Below, piece after piece: positions 43,831 through 55,048 of a DNA stretch of 64,000 nucleotides. The stretch spans positions 21,056,693-21,120,692 of the forward strand of contig NC_051088.1 of assembly GCF_901709675.1 (NCBI RefSeq). The letters run 5' to 3'. A program made the position numbers and the translations under genes. Below the pieces are notes generated by a model. It saw nothing but the letters and a program-made list of their open reading frames with translations, was not told the origin of the DNA and ran no database searches. This stretch comes from Syngnathus acus (lineage: Eukaryota > Chordata > Actinopteri > Syngnathiformes > Syngnathidae). Positions within the stretch are counted from its first letter, which is position 1, and each line of letters begins with the position of its first letter.

Positions 43831-46711
43831 CAATAACATGTCCATGTCCAGCCTCAATAACAAAAAAGATTTAACCACATTCATCTGCTACTTTACACTC
43901 GATGCAAATGTCGTCCATCACCGGGTAAGCATTGCCATAAAAGTCACAGCGACGGGGAAGCAAGCTGCGGATGCATCTTTATTTCCCCCCCTTGCAGCTA
44001 CATTCATGAATAATAAATATGAAAAGCAAAATAGCATATGCCAAAGAGATTGAGGATGCTCATCGAGTCTGGAAGAGTCATCGTTGCATTTTGGGTGACG
44101 TGGGGGGGGGACTTGGACCTCATTATGAGGATGTGGAAGTTGCCGTTGCGTACTTTCTAAACAAGCTTGTAACGCAATTTGATTGTCATCACTGAAATGA
44201 ATCAAAAGGAACATTATTCTTTTGTGTGATTTTTAATCAAGAAAATTAGTAACCTATTTGAGTCAGCAAGTCTCGGCTGAGAGCGGACAGAAACAAACCG
44301 AGAGCAGCTGCTTGGAGACACCTGCCCAATTTGCATGCGTTTCATCTTCTGATGTGACAAACGTTGTCTTTCCATTCTCATCTTCTTTTAGACTTGCACA
44401 AGTCTCTCTTCATCACATTCTCCAGATAACTGTCATTGCGCAACAGCAGCTTTCAATCTCAAAGTAATCAAAGTTGGAGCAGATAATCTAACCAACCAAA
44501 AACTCGTTTCATTTGTAAACAAGTTCACCTCATTTATTCTTATCTCAATTTGGGTGAGGGCGTCTTTATTTGCATAGAAATGTTAGGCATGTTACATTTC
44601 AGCATCAGTCAAAAGAAAAAAGTGGGCCAACACTTATGCTGTCATATTGGAACGCCTCAAAATGTTTTTGCTCCATATATTAAATTGCAAGCTTATCACG
44701 TTTTCTTCATAGCACGGGTTGAGCAAGGCACTAGGTTTGATGGTTCAACATTGAAACATCAAACTGAAATTATTCACATAGATTATCTTCTGTGAGATAT
44801 TTCTTTTTCATGATTTCCACTCCCAAGTAGGGCCTTTTGTTTCACCAGACTAAATTAAAAGGAAAAAAAAGTATATTTTGAGGTAAATATAGTTACAATT
44901 CTCATACTGACGATGCTATTAAAGTCACATGATCTTATGAATGCGACATGTCATATTCTCCCGCCTCCATCTTGCACATCTGCAACAGAGGGTGGCGTCC
45001 CACCCCCAGTGGCAACAACCTGCATGTGGCTTGCATTAGAGATGCATGAGAAGCTAATGAAGAGTGAATGCTGCAGCTGAGTCGCGCTCGCACACACGTA
45101 CACGACATGCAGGGCACACACACGGGCTTAACTTTGCTCGCATGCATACACTTTTAAAAATAATTGCTACTTTCGATGTGTGTGTGGCCTCACTAACGAG
45201 ATTGTGTGTGTGTGTAGGTGAGTAGATGCTACAAAATTAGATGTAAGGAAAATTGTTGGTTTAAATAAATATAATAACAATAATGATGATGATAATAATA
45301 ATAGAAATAAATAATAATAATGATGATAATTTAATTTAATAACAATTACATCTAACTAAGAACATCAGACATTTAATTTGAATTGTAATTCAGCAGAATT
45401 ATTTAAAAAAAAAAAAGAAAACTCATGAAACCTGCATGGACAAAAATGATGGCACTCGTAAAAAGGTTTGGTAATAATTTGACCAGCTGGGCACACATAT
45501 GGTCAGTCCCATTTAAAGTCATTGTGCTGTTTGGTGACACGTTGGACACATGGAACAGAACAGAAATTTGTCTCGGGAGATTAGAAAAAAAAAAAAAACA
45601 GACAAGGATGTGAAAGGTAAAAGTTAGATCAACTCCAAGCACGAGTCACTGTTGCACATCTTCAGACATTCATGATCCAATTGATGATAAATTAAAGAGA
45701 TGAATAATAGCTCTAGCTAATAGCTTTAGCTGGTAGCTAAAGATTAGGCAGTAACTCCAAGGAAGTTACAAGTGACTAAGGAAGCTGGGAAGCAAGGATG
45801 GAGAGCAACTGTTTACTCATACCAGCTTGAGCAACCTCTGAAGAGAAGCTTTTTTTCCTGAGTAATTTGTTTTTTTAATTTTCATTCTGAAATTCAGCAT
45901 TCATCTCGCTGTTGAGGCTGTGAAGCAGATTAATATTTGGCCTTGCCCTGCCTGCTTTATTACTGCGGCGAAAGAGGGCAGCTACTACTCTCCAGCTGAA
46001 AATAACATCGTAAAATGAAATTGTGGAATTGCCCAAAAAATAAAAAAATAAAAAATATATGAACTATTAAAATAGAGCAGCATCCTTTGATTCCTTGAAC
46101 ATTTTTGAAGCCCGTGAAAAGCCTCTACACACAAATAGTCTGCTGGGGTTAGAGGATTTTTTTTTTTTATCAATAATAATAATAATAAAAAAAAGTGGCA
46201 CGCATCCTCCTATATTTCTTCCCGTCATTTTTACATTCTGATTCCGTGCGTCACATGCTTCTAACCAGCTCCCCCCCCCAACACCTCACATGCCCACAAA
46301 CAATAGATCCCTTTTTTTCAGATTCCCACTGTCTAATCGTGTTATGCAACGCTGACTTCAATGCATCTTTTCTTGTGATTGTCCTCTCACTGCCTGTGCA
46401 GGAAACACACGACGGGTTCAAATAACCTCGTGAAGAAAAATGCATTTTCTGTTTCTAATGATCCATTCATCTGGGTTTGCCTTTGCACACCCTGCTGGGA
46501 AGGAATTATTTCAAAGTGTAATCAATCAGAAAGCTGGCACAGCGGGAATTATCTCCGAGCTCTTGAGACGCTTGTCTCAAGTCGTCCTGATCACCCAAGG
46601 CGACGCAAAACCTTTAAATCATCTGCTGATTGATCGACGATTCAAATATTTTTCTCGTGCTTTCCCACGATCTATCCAGCTATCTGACTTCAACTGCAAA
46701 CACCTCCCCAA

Positions 46712-47107
46712 TGTCATGTCTCGTCCCCCCTTTTTGCTGTGTATAGGTTGTCATTGTGTCTGTGTGCTCGCCCCTCCCTTCCTGTGTGCCCTTGATTTGT
46801 GTGATCACACGCACCTGCCTCTCATTACCTGGGTTGTATTTAAGTTCTGTTTGCGTGTCACTCTATGTCGGAGCATTGCACGAGATGTGTGGACAATGCA
46901 TGGCTCACTGTCACTCGGTTTGTTTGGTTCCTGTCTTTTGTTTCACGTTTTGGTCGGTTAGACCTGTTAGTTTGTTGTTAAGCCACGTCAACTTGCCGAG
47001 TCTGTCCTTTTGGTTTTGTTTAGTCACGTCAGTTTGCCGGCACAATAAACCCTGGTCCAAGCTGCACTTGGTCGCCTCGCTCCATTACTCCACCCCGAAG
47101 CCTGACA
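46712..47107 (+). repeat. 5' LTR (396 bp)
   Basis: Runs from TGTCATGTCTCG to GAAGCCTGACA. It is the complete version: it holds the TATA-like box, the putative self-primer and the AATAAA signal. Inside lie two diverged copies of a unit containing cacgtca-(a/g)-(c/t)ttgccg (about 46984 and 47023). Confidence 0.88.
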
Positions 47108-47108
47108 G

Positions 47109-47119
47109 AATGCTCCGAC
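47109..47119 (+). promoter_or_regulatory. Self-complementary primer-binding site
   Basis: AATGCTCCGAC lies one base after the LTR end. It pairs over 11 consecutive bases with 46867-46877 and the match stops on both sides. No TGG start typical of a tRNA primer site is present in the first bases of the interior. Confidence 0.7.
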
Positions 47120-47780
47120 CACTACGGCGACCAGCGCTTGGACCTCCCTCCGCCATCAGCTCCCGTCCGCGACGCCCGATCGACCTCCATCGTCCGAGAA
47201 GGTTCCGGCGCCTTCGGACTTCGCTCCAGCGACGCCCGATCCACGTCCATCGTCCGAGCAGGTTCCAGCGTGATCGGACTCCACTGCCGCGACGCCGGAC
47301 CCGCGATCGTCCATGGCCCCACCCCCACTGCTGCAGCGCGTGGTGGCTCTTGCCGCTGCGCACAGCTCCCCCTTTCAATTGCCGCTGATCACGGTCCGGA
47401 CTTCAAACTGCCGCTGATCGGGGCCGTGACTTTACGAGTTTCCGCCGAGTGCGGTTCTGTATCCCCGAGTTTCCGCCGATTGCGGTTCTGTATCCCCGAG
47501 TTCCCGCCGATAGGACGCCAGAGAGGTCGCGGAAGGCGTGGTGTCAATGGTAAAATGAGTCGTCTAACTAGTCCACTTCTTCCACCATGGAGTCCTCTCC
47601 GGGGGACTCGAGCAAGAAGGTCGTGTTAAGCACAGACTCTTGGTCCTCTGTCTCACTGGCTTCATCCTCTGTCTTCAAACTGCCGCCGATTGCGGCTCTG
47701 ACTTTGCAAGTTGCCGCCGTTTGCGGTTCTGTATCCCCGAGTTTCCGCCGATTGCGGTTCTGTATCCCCGAGTTTCCGCT

Positions 47781-48312
47781 AGAGTGCGGTTCATGTCCCC
47801 CGTGGCGCCGCTAGAGTGCGGTTCATGTCCCCCGTGGCGCCGCTAGAGTGCGGTTCATGTCCCCCGTGGCGCCGCTAGAGTGCGGTTCATGTCCCCCGTG
47901 GCGCCGCTAGAGTGCGGTTCATGTCCCCCGTGGCGCCGCTAGAGTGCGGTTCATGCCCCCCGTGGCGCCGCTAGAGTGCGGTTCATGCCCCCCGTGGCGC
48001 CGCTAGAGTGCGGTTCATGCCCCCCGTGGCGCCGCTAGAGTGCGGTTCATGCCCCCCGTGGCGCCGCTAGAGTGCGGTTCATGCCCCCCGTGGCGCCGCT
48101 AGAGTGCGGTTCATGCCCCCCGTGGCGCCGCTAGAGTGCGGTTCATGCCCCCCGTGGCGCCGCTAGAGTGCGGTTCATGCCCCCCGTGGCGCCGCTAGAG
48201 TGCGGTTCATGCCCCCCGTGGCGCCGCTAGAGTGCGGTTCATGCCCCCCGTGGCGCCGCTAGAGTGCGGTTCATGCCCCCCGTGGCGCCGCTAGAGTGCG
48301 GTTCATGCCCCC
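47781..48312. repeat. 32-bp minisatellite, 17 units
   Basis: The unit starts agagtgcggttcatg and ends gtggcgccgct; starts fall exactly every 32 bp from 47781 to 48293. The first five units read catgtccccc and the remaining twelve catgcccccc. The flanking 31-bp motifs (gagtttccgccgattgcgg, near 47440-47510 and 47730-47780) share the core tgcggttc and look like the ancestral unit. The unit carries stops in both strands, so no long protein crosses the array. Confidence 0.95.
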
Positions 48313-48537
48313 AGTATGTGCCGCGATTGTGGCCCTGGGTCCCTGACCGCCGCTGCGTGCAGTTCTGTCCCCCAAGTTGCCGCCGAGTGCGGTTGTTCCC
48401 CCAGTCGCCGCCGTGCGCCGTTCGAACCACTTCGAAAACCAGTAGGGCCATTTGGACTGGTGCGCTTCCCCCGCGTACCGCCGTGGGGGGTTGGTTTTTT
48501 GGGACGTCGGGTGCCGTCCCTTGTGGGGGGGGGGTTC

Positions 48538-48818
48538 TGTCATGTCTCGTCCCCCCTTTTTGCTGTGTATAGGTTGTCATTGTGTCTGTGTGCTCGCCCC
48601 TCCCTTCCTGTGTGCCCTTGATTTGTGTGATCACACGCACGTTTTGGTCGGTTAGACCTGTTAGTTTGTTGTTTAGCCACGTCAGCTTGCCGAGTCTGTC
48701 CTTTTGGTTTTGTTTAGTCACGTCAGTTTGCCGGGTTTGTATTTTGGTTTCCACAATAAACCCTGGTCCAAGCTGCACTTGGTCGCCTCGCTCCATTACT
48801 CCACCCCGAAGCCTGACA
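48538..48818 (+). repeat. 3' LTR (281 bp), internally deleted
   Basis: Compared with the 5' LTR it lacks the equivalent of 46815-46946 (132 bp, flanked by CAC on both sides) and has 17 extra bases at 48735-48751. Over the remaining 264 aligned bases I count two substitutions. The deletion removed the TATA-like box and self-primer. Confidence 0.88.
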
Positions 48819-51800
48819 CCCAAAGCACAAAGTGTTCCTAAATTCCAGGCTGTATCTTCTCACTGTAAACTTTTTAGTGCTCCCAGGGATCTGCAACGCT
48901 CTTTTAACTTCACCTTCCATGTCATCTCGTTTATGTTCGTGTCACTTTTGGAGGCATTGTGCGCCGATTACATAAGAAGCAGAGTGCCATCATAACTGGA
49001 AGCATCTTCTAAACTGATAAGATCTGACTTCCCAAACCCAATGTTCTGTTCTCCGACTTTCTTTCTTTTTTTTTCCATTAGGATGAAGCGACCCAAGCTG
49101 ACTATGATGCTTTCATGCAATATATTTCTTTGTGTGTATTCCTGAAGGAATAAAAAGCCATCAGCCGTCCGTCATCTGTGTTGTGTGCTTTTTGAACACG
49201 CAGCCTCATTGCAAATCCAAGCAGACACTGCTGAGCATAGCTGTCAGAATTGCGTGACAAAAAACAGAATATCGCTTCGCATTGGCTTGGGCTCTCAGCT
49301 GATTGTGCTTTATAGACTGAACTCTTTGCTGGCACCGACAGGGATCACAACGGATCACTGAGGCCCCCTGGTGGCTCATATTATCAATCCTCTTTCGAGT
49401 TGTATCACCAGGATATGCACCAGAAGATAGAAAATGTGGGTGAAAATTGTAACGCAATGTCCTCAAATCACCTCAAAAATACTCATAGTAATATTTTACT
49501 TGGGCTCACGATATGCACTGACACAAAGTGTGACGTCATGTTAAACGCGAGACGCTTGGGCAGTCAGAAAAGATTCTGGTCTCTGACGACACCTGCTGAA
49601 CACTGTCGGAACTGCACATCTATTCATTTTTTGTACCGATTTTGTCCATTGGTGTTGTGGCTCACTGATGTCAATTCGAGCTGGTTTTGGGACTGGCGGG
49701 ATTTACTGTAGATTAAATGTTGGTCGAAACACGACCAGATTAAAAAAAAAAAAAAATCTGCATCTCTTAGTTGACTTCATTACTACCTGGGATGTTGTGG
49801 TACAACATGGTATTACTTTTTATATTGATCTCAGATACTGTATGAGTGAAAAACAGCAATGGGGGCCATTGCAACTTTTTTTACGTACCAATTTAGGTGT
49901 AAAACAAATCGACCTCATATTGTTTGTGTGTTTATTTTGTACCACAAGAGGGTGCTGTTGTCTTTTGAAATATAGTTTGCAATATGTCAGTTACTGAGTG
50001 TGCGGTTCTATTTGTGATCTTATCACAATACTGTACAAATGTAGTCAGATGCACATTTGGACCTATGGGCAATTGAAGTTCTTGTTGTGAGATTGGATAA
50101 AAAGAATCGCGCAAGATTTAACTCTCATCCACTCAATGCATAAGCGATCTCAGCAATTCAATTTTTCTAATGTAAAGATTTTTTTGCGTTCTTTTTTATG
50201 CTATTAAGACAAAACAAAAGAGGAGGGGAGTTGTGGGAGATCAATTTGCAAATGTTACAAATTTCTTCCTTTTGATCAATACACGGTTGACAGTTCTCTC
50301 TTTTTCTTGGTTTTACTTTTGCTCTCCTTTTCCCCTGGAACTACCCACCCCCCACTCTCCATCACACTCAAGGCCTTAACACTTTAAGGCCTCAAATATT
50401 TGGATTCTTTCACTGCTGGGGGCTCGCTGAGCATGTGGGCAAATTGTTAAATCCATGATGGATTATAATGTCCAGATTGTCATTTTGAATTATAGAGCGA
50501 GATAAGGAAAATATGAGCACAATCACAATAATAAGTAGATTTAGTCGGCAAGAAGCTGTGTTATAATGAAAAAGGGAGAGAGAAAGTTTTGTGTGTGTGT
50601 GTGTGTGTGTTTTGCAGGTCATCACTAGTGTTATTTTTTGCAGCAGTTTACAACAAAGTTGTGCTATTGTGTAAAAGATGAATTAAAAAGAGAATACAAA
50701 CATTTTCAAATCAAACTTCATGCAAACAAATTACTGCAAAAAATATTTAATATTGAAACAGAGATTTTTTTTAAATTATTCTCTGAATTATGAGGCCTGC
50801 GCCATGTTTCAAAAGAGGGTCAACAAAAGGCCAGGAAAGTTGAGAAAGCTCATAAAACACCTGTTTGGAATTTTCCACAGGTCATTTGGAAACAGGTGAA
50901 TGTCACAACTGTGTAGAAAAGGAAAAACCCTGAAAGGCGGAAGGAAGGCTAAAATGTTCAGAACATGCTCGTATTTCTCAACACAAATGAATAATGCATT
51001 TTTTTCTTTGTTTTTCCCTTCAGTTGTCTTAAAAAAAAAAAAAAAATTGAGTATACTTTGTGTCTCCGAGACTAACACCTTGCAGTTTTTCCTCAAATCC
51101 AGCAACTTTATTTTATTTACGGTGTTTGTCTTGAAGATTGCTGTTCTTTACTGTCCATTTTACTGCAAGTGGTCTGTCTGTAAATCTTCAAGTGATTTAG
51201 AGTGGCGGCACACGCCAACCAGAGAGCTTAACCTTCTTTTAACCCCAATAAGACTCCTGGCTTTTCCCCTTCAACCCCATAGTTTGCAACCAACTGCTGA
51301 CAGTTGACAGGTGTGGGTATGTGTGTTTTTTTTTTTTTGGGGTGGGGTGGGAGGCGTCTTTTCCATATTGCATTAATCCATCTGATTTGTCAGTGAACCT
51401 TGACCACGCATGTTCTAAGAGTTGACACAGATGTGTGTGTATTGTATGTTCTGCGTGCGTTACTTTATTTACATTCAGATCAACAAGTGTGTGTGTGCGT
51501 GCGTGTTTGTTATCCTCCGAGTGAGCCGACACCGCTGCCTGTGTGTCACCCGCTTATTTATAGCAGGCGTCTTTGTGACAAGGCTATCTGTTTCTTGATG
51601 AATTAAATTCCTCTGCCCGCCTGGGCTTCTCAACAATGGGAACACCTTGAGATTAAAAGAATATTCCGAGGCGCGCAGCTGCCTGGCTTGTCAACTTCCT
51701 GTCACTGGAGGATGTACATTCCGAGACGCAAAGTGGCATTTCCACCCTGTTGTCCAACTGAATTGTAAATTAAAAAAAAAATTATCAAAAAGGATGAGCC

Positions 51801-52366
51801 TAAAAGTAATACGTTTTCTGCTGAAGAAAATACATATAAAGGGAATGCATTAATGTTATCTTAATTAATTAATCATTTAAAATGTAATTTATTAAATAGC
51901 CATTAACTGACCTGTAAAAACAAAATCCTAAACTTTTGTATTGACTGTAAAAAATTTTTTAAAAAAAGCTTTCACTCTGTTTGTGCAACTTTTCATTTTT
52001 CTGCAACACTAAACAAAGTAGCCTCTCAGTTCCAATATTTTTGCTCAAATAAGATTGACACAGCAGCCTAAAAGCTGTCATGCACTTCAATTAGCACGCA
52101 ACTAACTTCCACGGCGGGAAAGTAACACAATGACAGAAAGGGTGAGATCAAAATGGAACTGCCTTGCGTGGTTAATGTGTGCACCGATGTGTGAGTGTAT
52201 ACGTGCATGTGTGTGTGTGTGTGTGTGTGTGTTTGCACAAGCTGATGGAACCCCTGGTATCCCTGAAAGGCTCTTATTGATGGACTTTACGCCCTAATTG
52301 GACATGTGGCACGTGGCTGACACACTCCCTCAGTGTTTTCAAACTGTATTGATGAATGTGTGTGTG

Positions 52367-52399
<33 letters not shown>

Positions 52400-52705
52400 T
52401 CAGATGTTGAAATGTGCATTAAGAGAGTGCAATCCCCCCTCGATCTGCTCTGCATGGGGTAATATTGATTTTTAATTCTTCCCTCTGCTGGACAAATTTG
52501 ACCATCCCATGGTGCCTTCCTCGATGCCACTGGCATCTCCATCTTTGACTCATGTCAAATTTCAAGCTTTGATTTTTGTTCCTAAAACTTTTTTACTGTT
52601 TAACTTTTTTTTTTTGAACAAAAATTCTCAATCATCTGCAATACTTCAATCGAATTCTTTGATGTGAATGTGTTTGGCTTTTTTTTGTTTGTTTTGTTAT
52701 TGTCA

Positions 52706-52786
52706 CACACACACGCACGTGCACACGCATATACGCACACACTCACAAATACACACTCTCACAATGGCTCACAACCACACACACAC

Positions 52787-52849
<63 letters not shown>

Positions 52850-52915
52850 CTCACATATTCACAAATACACACACTCACAATGACTCACATACACACACGC
52901 ACACACACTGGTGAA
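52706..52915. repeat. Compound CA/TA microsatellite
   Basis: CA-rich flanks surround a pure TA run of about 50 bp (52792-52842). The flanks share the phrases acacactctcacaatg and acacactcacaatg, so the block may be an old duplication around the TA core. Confidence 0.85.
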
Positions 52916-54246
52916 CATCTGGCCTGTCGTGATTGGCTGCAAAATATTTCTGGATTTAACAATTGAAAATGTCTTGGCATGTTATGAAATTGTTTGTGTG
53001 AGTATTTGAGTGTTTGTCTGGAATGTGCAAATGGGCATTGATGGACAATTATGTGGCTCTTGTGCGTGTGAGAATTGATTGTGTGTGTGTGCGCGTTTGC
53101 GTGCGCGCGCTGGGAGCTTTTACTTCCCACCATTAGCTTCAAATCCTGTTTTTGAGCAGGCGGCTGATTCTTCCCTCGATTACTATTCCGGCATCATCTC
53201 GTTTATGGAGTACCATTGTTTTATCGCTCTGTTTGTACCTTCTGCTTTCTCATTTCCCCCTTTTGCTGAAGTCGCGTCATTTCTTTGCCTACAGTTCCTA
53301 ATAGCTAGTCGGGTCCGCTGAGAGGTAGTTAGAGTCCTTCATCTTTTTTAGTTTTTGGCTTAACATGTTTTCTTTTCAGCCTCCCTCCCGGCCTGCGAGG
53401 GGCTGGCCCTCATCTGCAACATCCGCCCGGCTGCGGGCGGTGGAAGATTCGACAGGGTTGTTAAAAGTGTTGTTAAGAGAGTGGCTGGCAGCTGTTCCCG
53501 ACAGGTTGGGGATGGAAGGGCAGATGGTGTTTGATTAGCGAGCAGACTGCTGATTGAATGAGAGGAGAGAGGGAGCACGCTTGTGTCGAGGAAGGATGCA
53601 GGGGGGGGGGATGGAGAAAGATGCAGGGGGCGATAGGGAAGGAAGGAAGGAGGGAGGTTGAAGGAAGGAGGATGGGAGGAGATGCAGGACAGGGGAGAAG
53701 GAAGTAAAAGTGGAGTAAAGTGATTCCCAGTTTATTGAGGGGGGCTGGCCCACCTGCACATGGTGAAAATGGCAATAATTAAAGACACAATTTAAAAAAG
53801 AAAGGAAAAAAAAAGAGCTACACAGCGCATTTCATACATAAGGCAAGCTGGTGTGCTTCACACAGCCAAAAAAAGCATGACACCGAAAAGCATCTGCAAA
53901 CAAAAGTAGCCCATTCAAATGACTTTAGGAACGTACAGTTAAATGCTTTTGCAAACAAGACATTGAAAAGTAAAGGCCAAAAATAAAAAGGAGTTTTCTA
54001 AAATCATTGGACTTTCTAATGAAATAGATTTTTAAGAATGCTTAATGAAACAGTGCGTAGAATTTCTTTTTTTTTTTAATGTTAATTTTTAAAACCTACT
54101 AATAATTTCAATAATATCCCCTTAAAATATTCCATCACATCAATGTATTTTTTTATTTTTTTAAATATAATCGTAGGCTAATTACATTTTACTCGCACCG
54201 CTGCTGAATAAATCGGTGATGGTGATAAAAAAATGCACAAGCGTCT

Positions 54247-54316
54247 AATTTGGGCCTTGCATTCTATTAGTCCACCACTAGGTAGCAAGTGAATTTTACA
54301 CACCGTACCTTTAAAG
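54247..54316 (-). repeat. Short interspersed repeat, second copy
   Basis: Its reverse complement (tttaaaggtacggtgtgta, ctagtggtggactaatagaa) matches the element at 42098-42165 over about 65 bp with moderate divergence. Confidence 0.6.
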
Positions 54317-54996
54317 GCCTTCATTGCTGGAACGTACAAAAAAGCAAAGTTTTTAACCTGGATTTAAAATACTCGAAGCTGTCTTTCTTTCTATTGGCAG
54401 CTTATTCCATTCGCGTGCAGCATAACAGCTAATTGCTGCTTCACCGTGTTTACTTTAGCATCATTTTAAATTTTGTTTTATTTTGAGCCTGTGGAAAGCG
54501 TTAAGGACCAGGAGATATTAAATGGAAAAAGTTTTTTTATCGTAGAAGTCTGATTGGGGAGGAAAGAAGAGAGATGTAGGGAAGGAAGGAAGGGAAGGAT
54601 GGCTTGAGGTAGTAATGAATGGAAAAGAGATGCGGTAGGGGGTGCTGCTGCGTGTTCCGGGATAGCAAACAGCTGCCACAGGGCAACAACCGATGCATTT
54701 GGGTGTCATCGTTGAGGATTGAAGCAAATAAACCCGCAGCGCCGGCTGATTGCAGTGTGCTCAGCAAGCCCAAGCCGCCGGTCCGGTTCCCATCGCTCGG
54801 CTATTGGACCATCCCCGTCCTTTACTTTTGATTCTCTTTTGAGTCTTTGGGTGCTTGGGAGTCAATGTTGGCAAGTGCTGCGTCCGTTTGGAAGTTTCGC
54901 CACCTCCATTTTCAAAACAAGTCACTTTCTGGAACTCGGCCCCTCCTCATAAGAGTGGCCCACAAACTACAGTATCATGCCATCTCCGTTGATACC

Positions 54997-54998
54997 GT

Positions 54999-55048
<50 letters not shown>
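54997..55048. repeat. GT microsatellite
   Basis: A near-pure gt run of about 50 bp, followed within 100 bp by a GA-rich run (55133-55165). Confidence 0.9.

Larger units (their letters stand above)
38900..46711. other. Non-coding region, left of the LTR element
   Basis: No supported protein gene. Apart from the promoter-like cluster, candidate RNA exons and repeats listed separately, it contains simple AT-rich runs (for example 45265-45350). Open frames here are short and show no recognisable domain. Confidence 0.65.
47108..48537 (+). other. Interior of the LTR element, no recognisable retroelement protein
   Basis: GC-rich and Arg/Pro-rich in open frames. It contains a roughly 63-bp duplication near 47169/47232 (cgacgcccgat-c, tccatcgtccgag), an approximately 100-bp segment repeated with an offset of about 271 bp (47401 and 47672, beginning cttcaaactgccgc), and the 32-bp minisatellite. 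The longest plus frames (47138-47629) show Ser/Arg-rich repeats only. I see no zinc knuckle, no DTG protease motif and no YxDD of reverse transcriptase. Confidence 0.75.
46712..48818 (+). mobile_element. Non-autonomous self-priming LTR retrotransposon (Tf1/sushi-like)
   Basis: Two direct LTRs (46712-47107 and 48538-48818), each starting TGTCA and ending TGACA, are flanked by a perfect 5-bp target duplication CCCAA (46707-46711 and 48819-48823). The 5' LTR has a TATA-like TATTTAA at 46837-46843 and AATAAA near 47045. Immediately inside the 5' LTR, AATGCTCCGAC (47109-47119) is the exact reverse complement of GTCGGAGCATT (46867-46877), the place where a transcript starting about 30 bp after the TATA would begin. 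This is how Tf1/sushi elements prime themselves. A G-run (48525-48534) next to the 3' LTR may serve as a polypurine tract. The 1.43-kb interior has no recognisable gag, protease, RT or integrase, so the element would need helper proteins in trans. Confidence 0.85.
39400..49170 (+). ncRNA. Candidate spliced non-coding RNA (or microprotein gene)
   Basis: Hypothesis only. Three exon-like segments lie on the plus strand: a first segment ending in the donor AAAAAG|gtaagg at 39537, downstream of the GC-box/CCAAT cluster; 42508-42562, bounded by tgtttccag and AACAT|gtaagtg; and a last segment from 49082 (acceptor ttttccattag) to a poly(A) signal AATAAA at 49149-49154, followed by a GT-rich element (tgtgttgtgtgc). 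Joined, the longest frame starts at an ATG in the middle exon and encodes 35 aa (MLVEDLSRQDNTTN...CVYS) that I do not recognise. The LTR element at 46712-48818 would lie in the second intron. The start coordinate is approximate. Confidence 0.3.

Noticed and set aside
46756-47388. 210-codon open frame across the 5' LTR and interior
   Set aside because: It crosses the LTR boundary, has no recognisable domain, and starts upstream of the likely transcription start of the element.
47781-48312. Regular 32-bp repeat array resembling a CRISPR array
   Set aside because: There are no unique spacers between units; it is a head-to-tail minisatellite in a vertebrate retroelement.
48239-48823. 194-codon minus-strand frame through the minisatellite and 3' LTR
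   Set aside because: It is composed of repeat units and LTR sequence read backwards; no protein family is recognisable.
53473-53775. Pro/Ser-rich 100-codon minus frame
   Set aside because: It comes from a purine-rich GGA-type low-complexity stretch, with no splice context.
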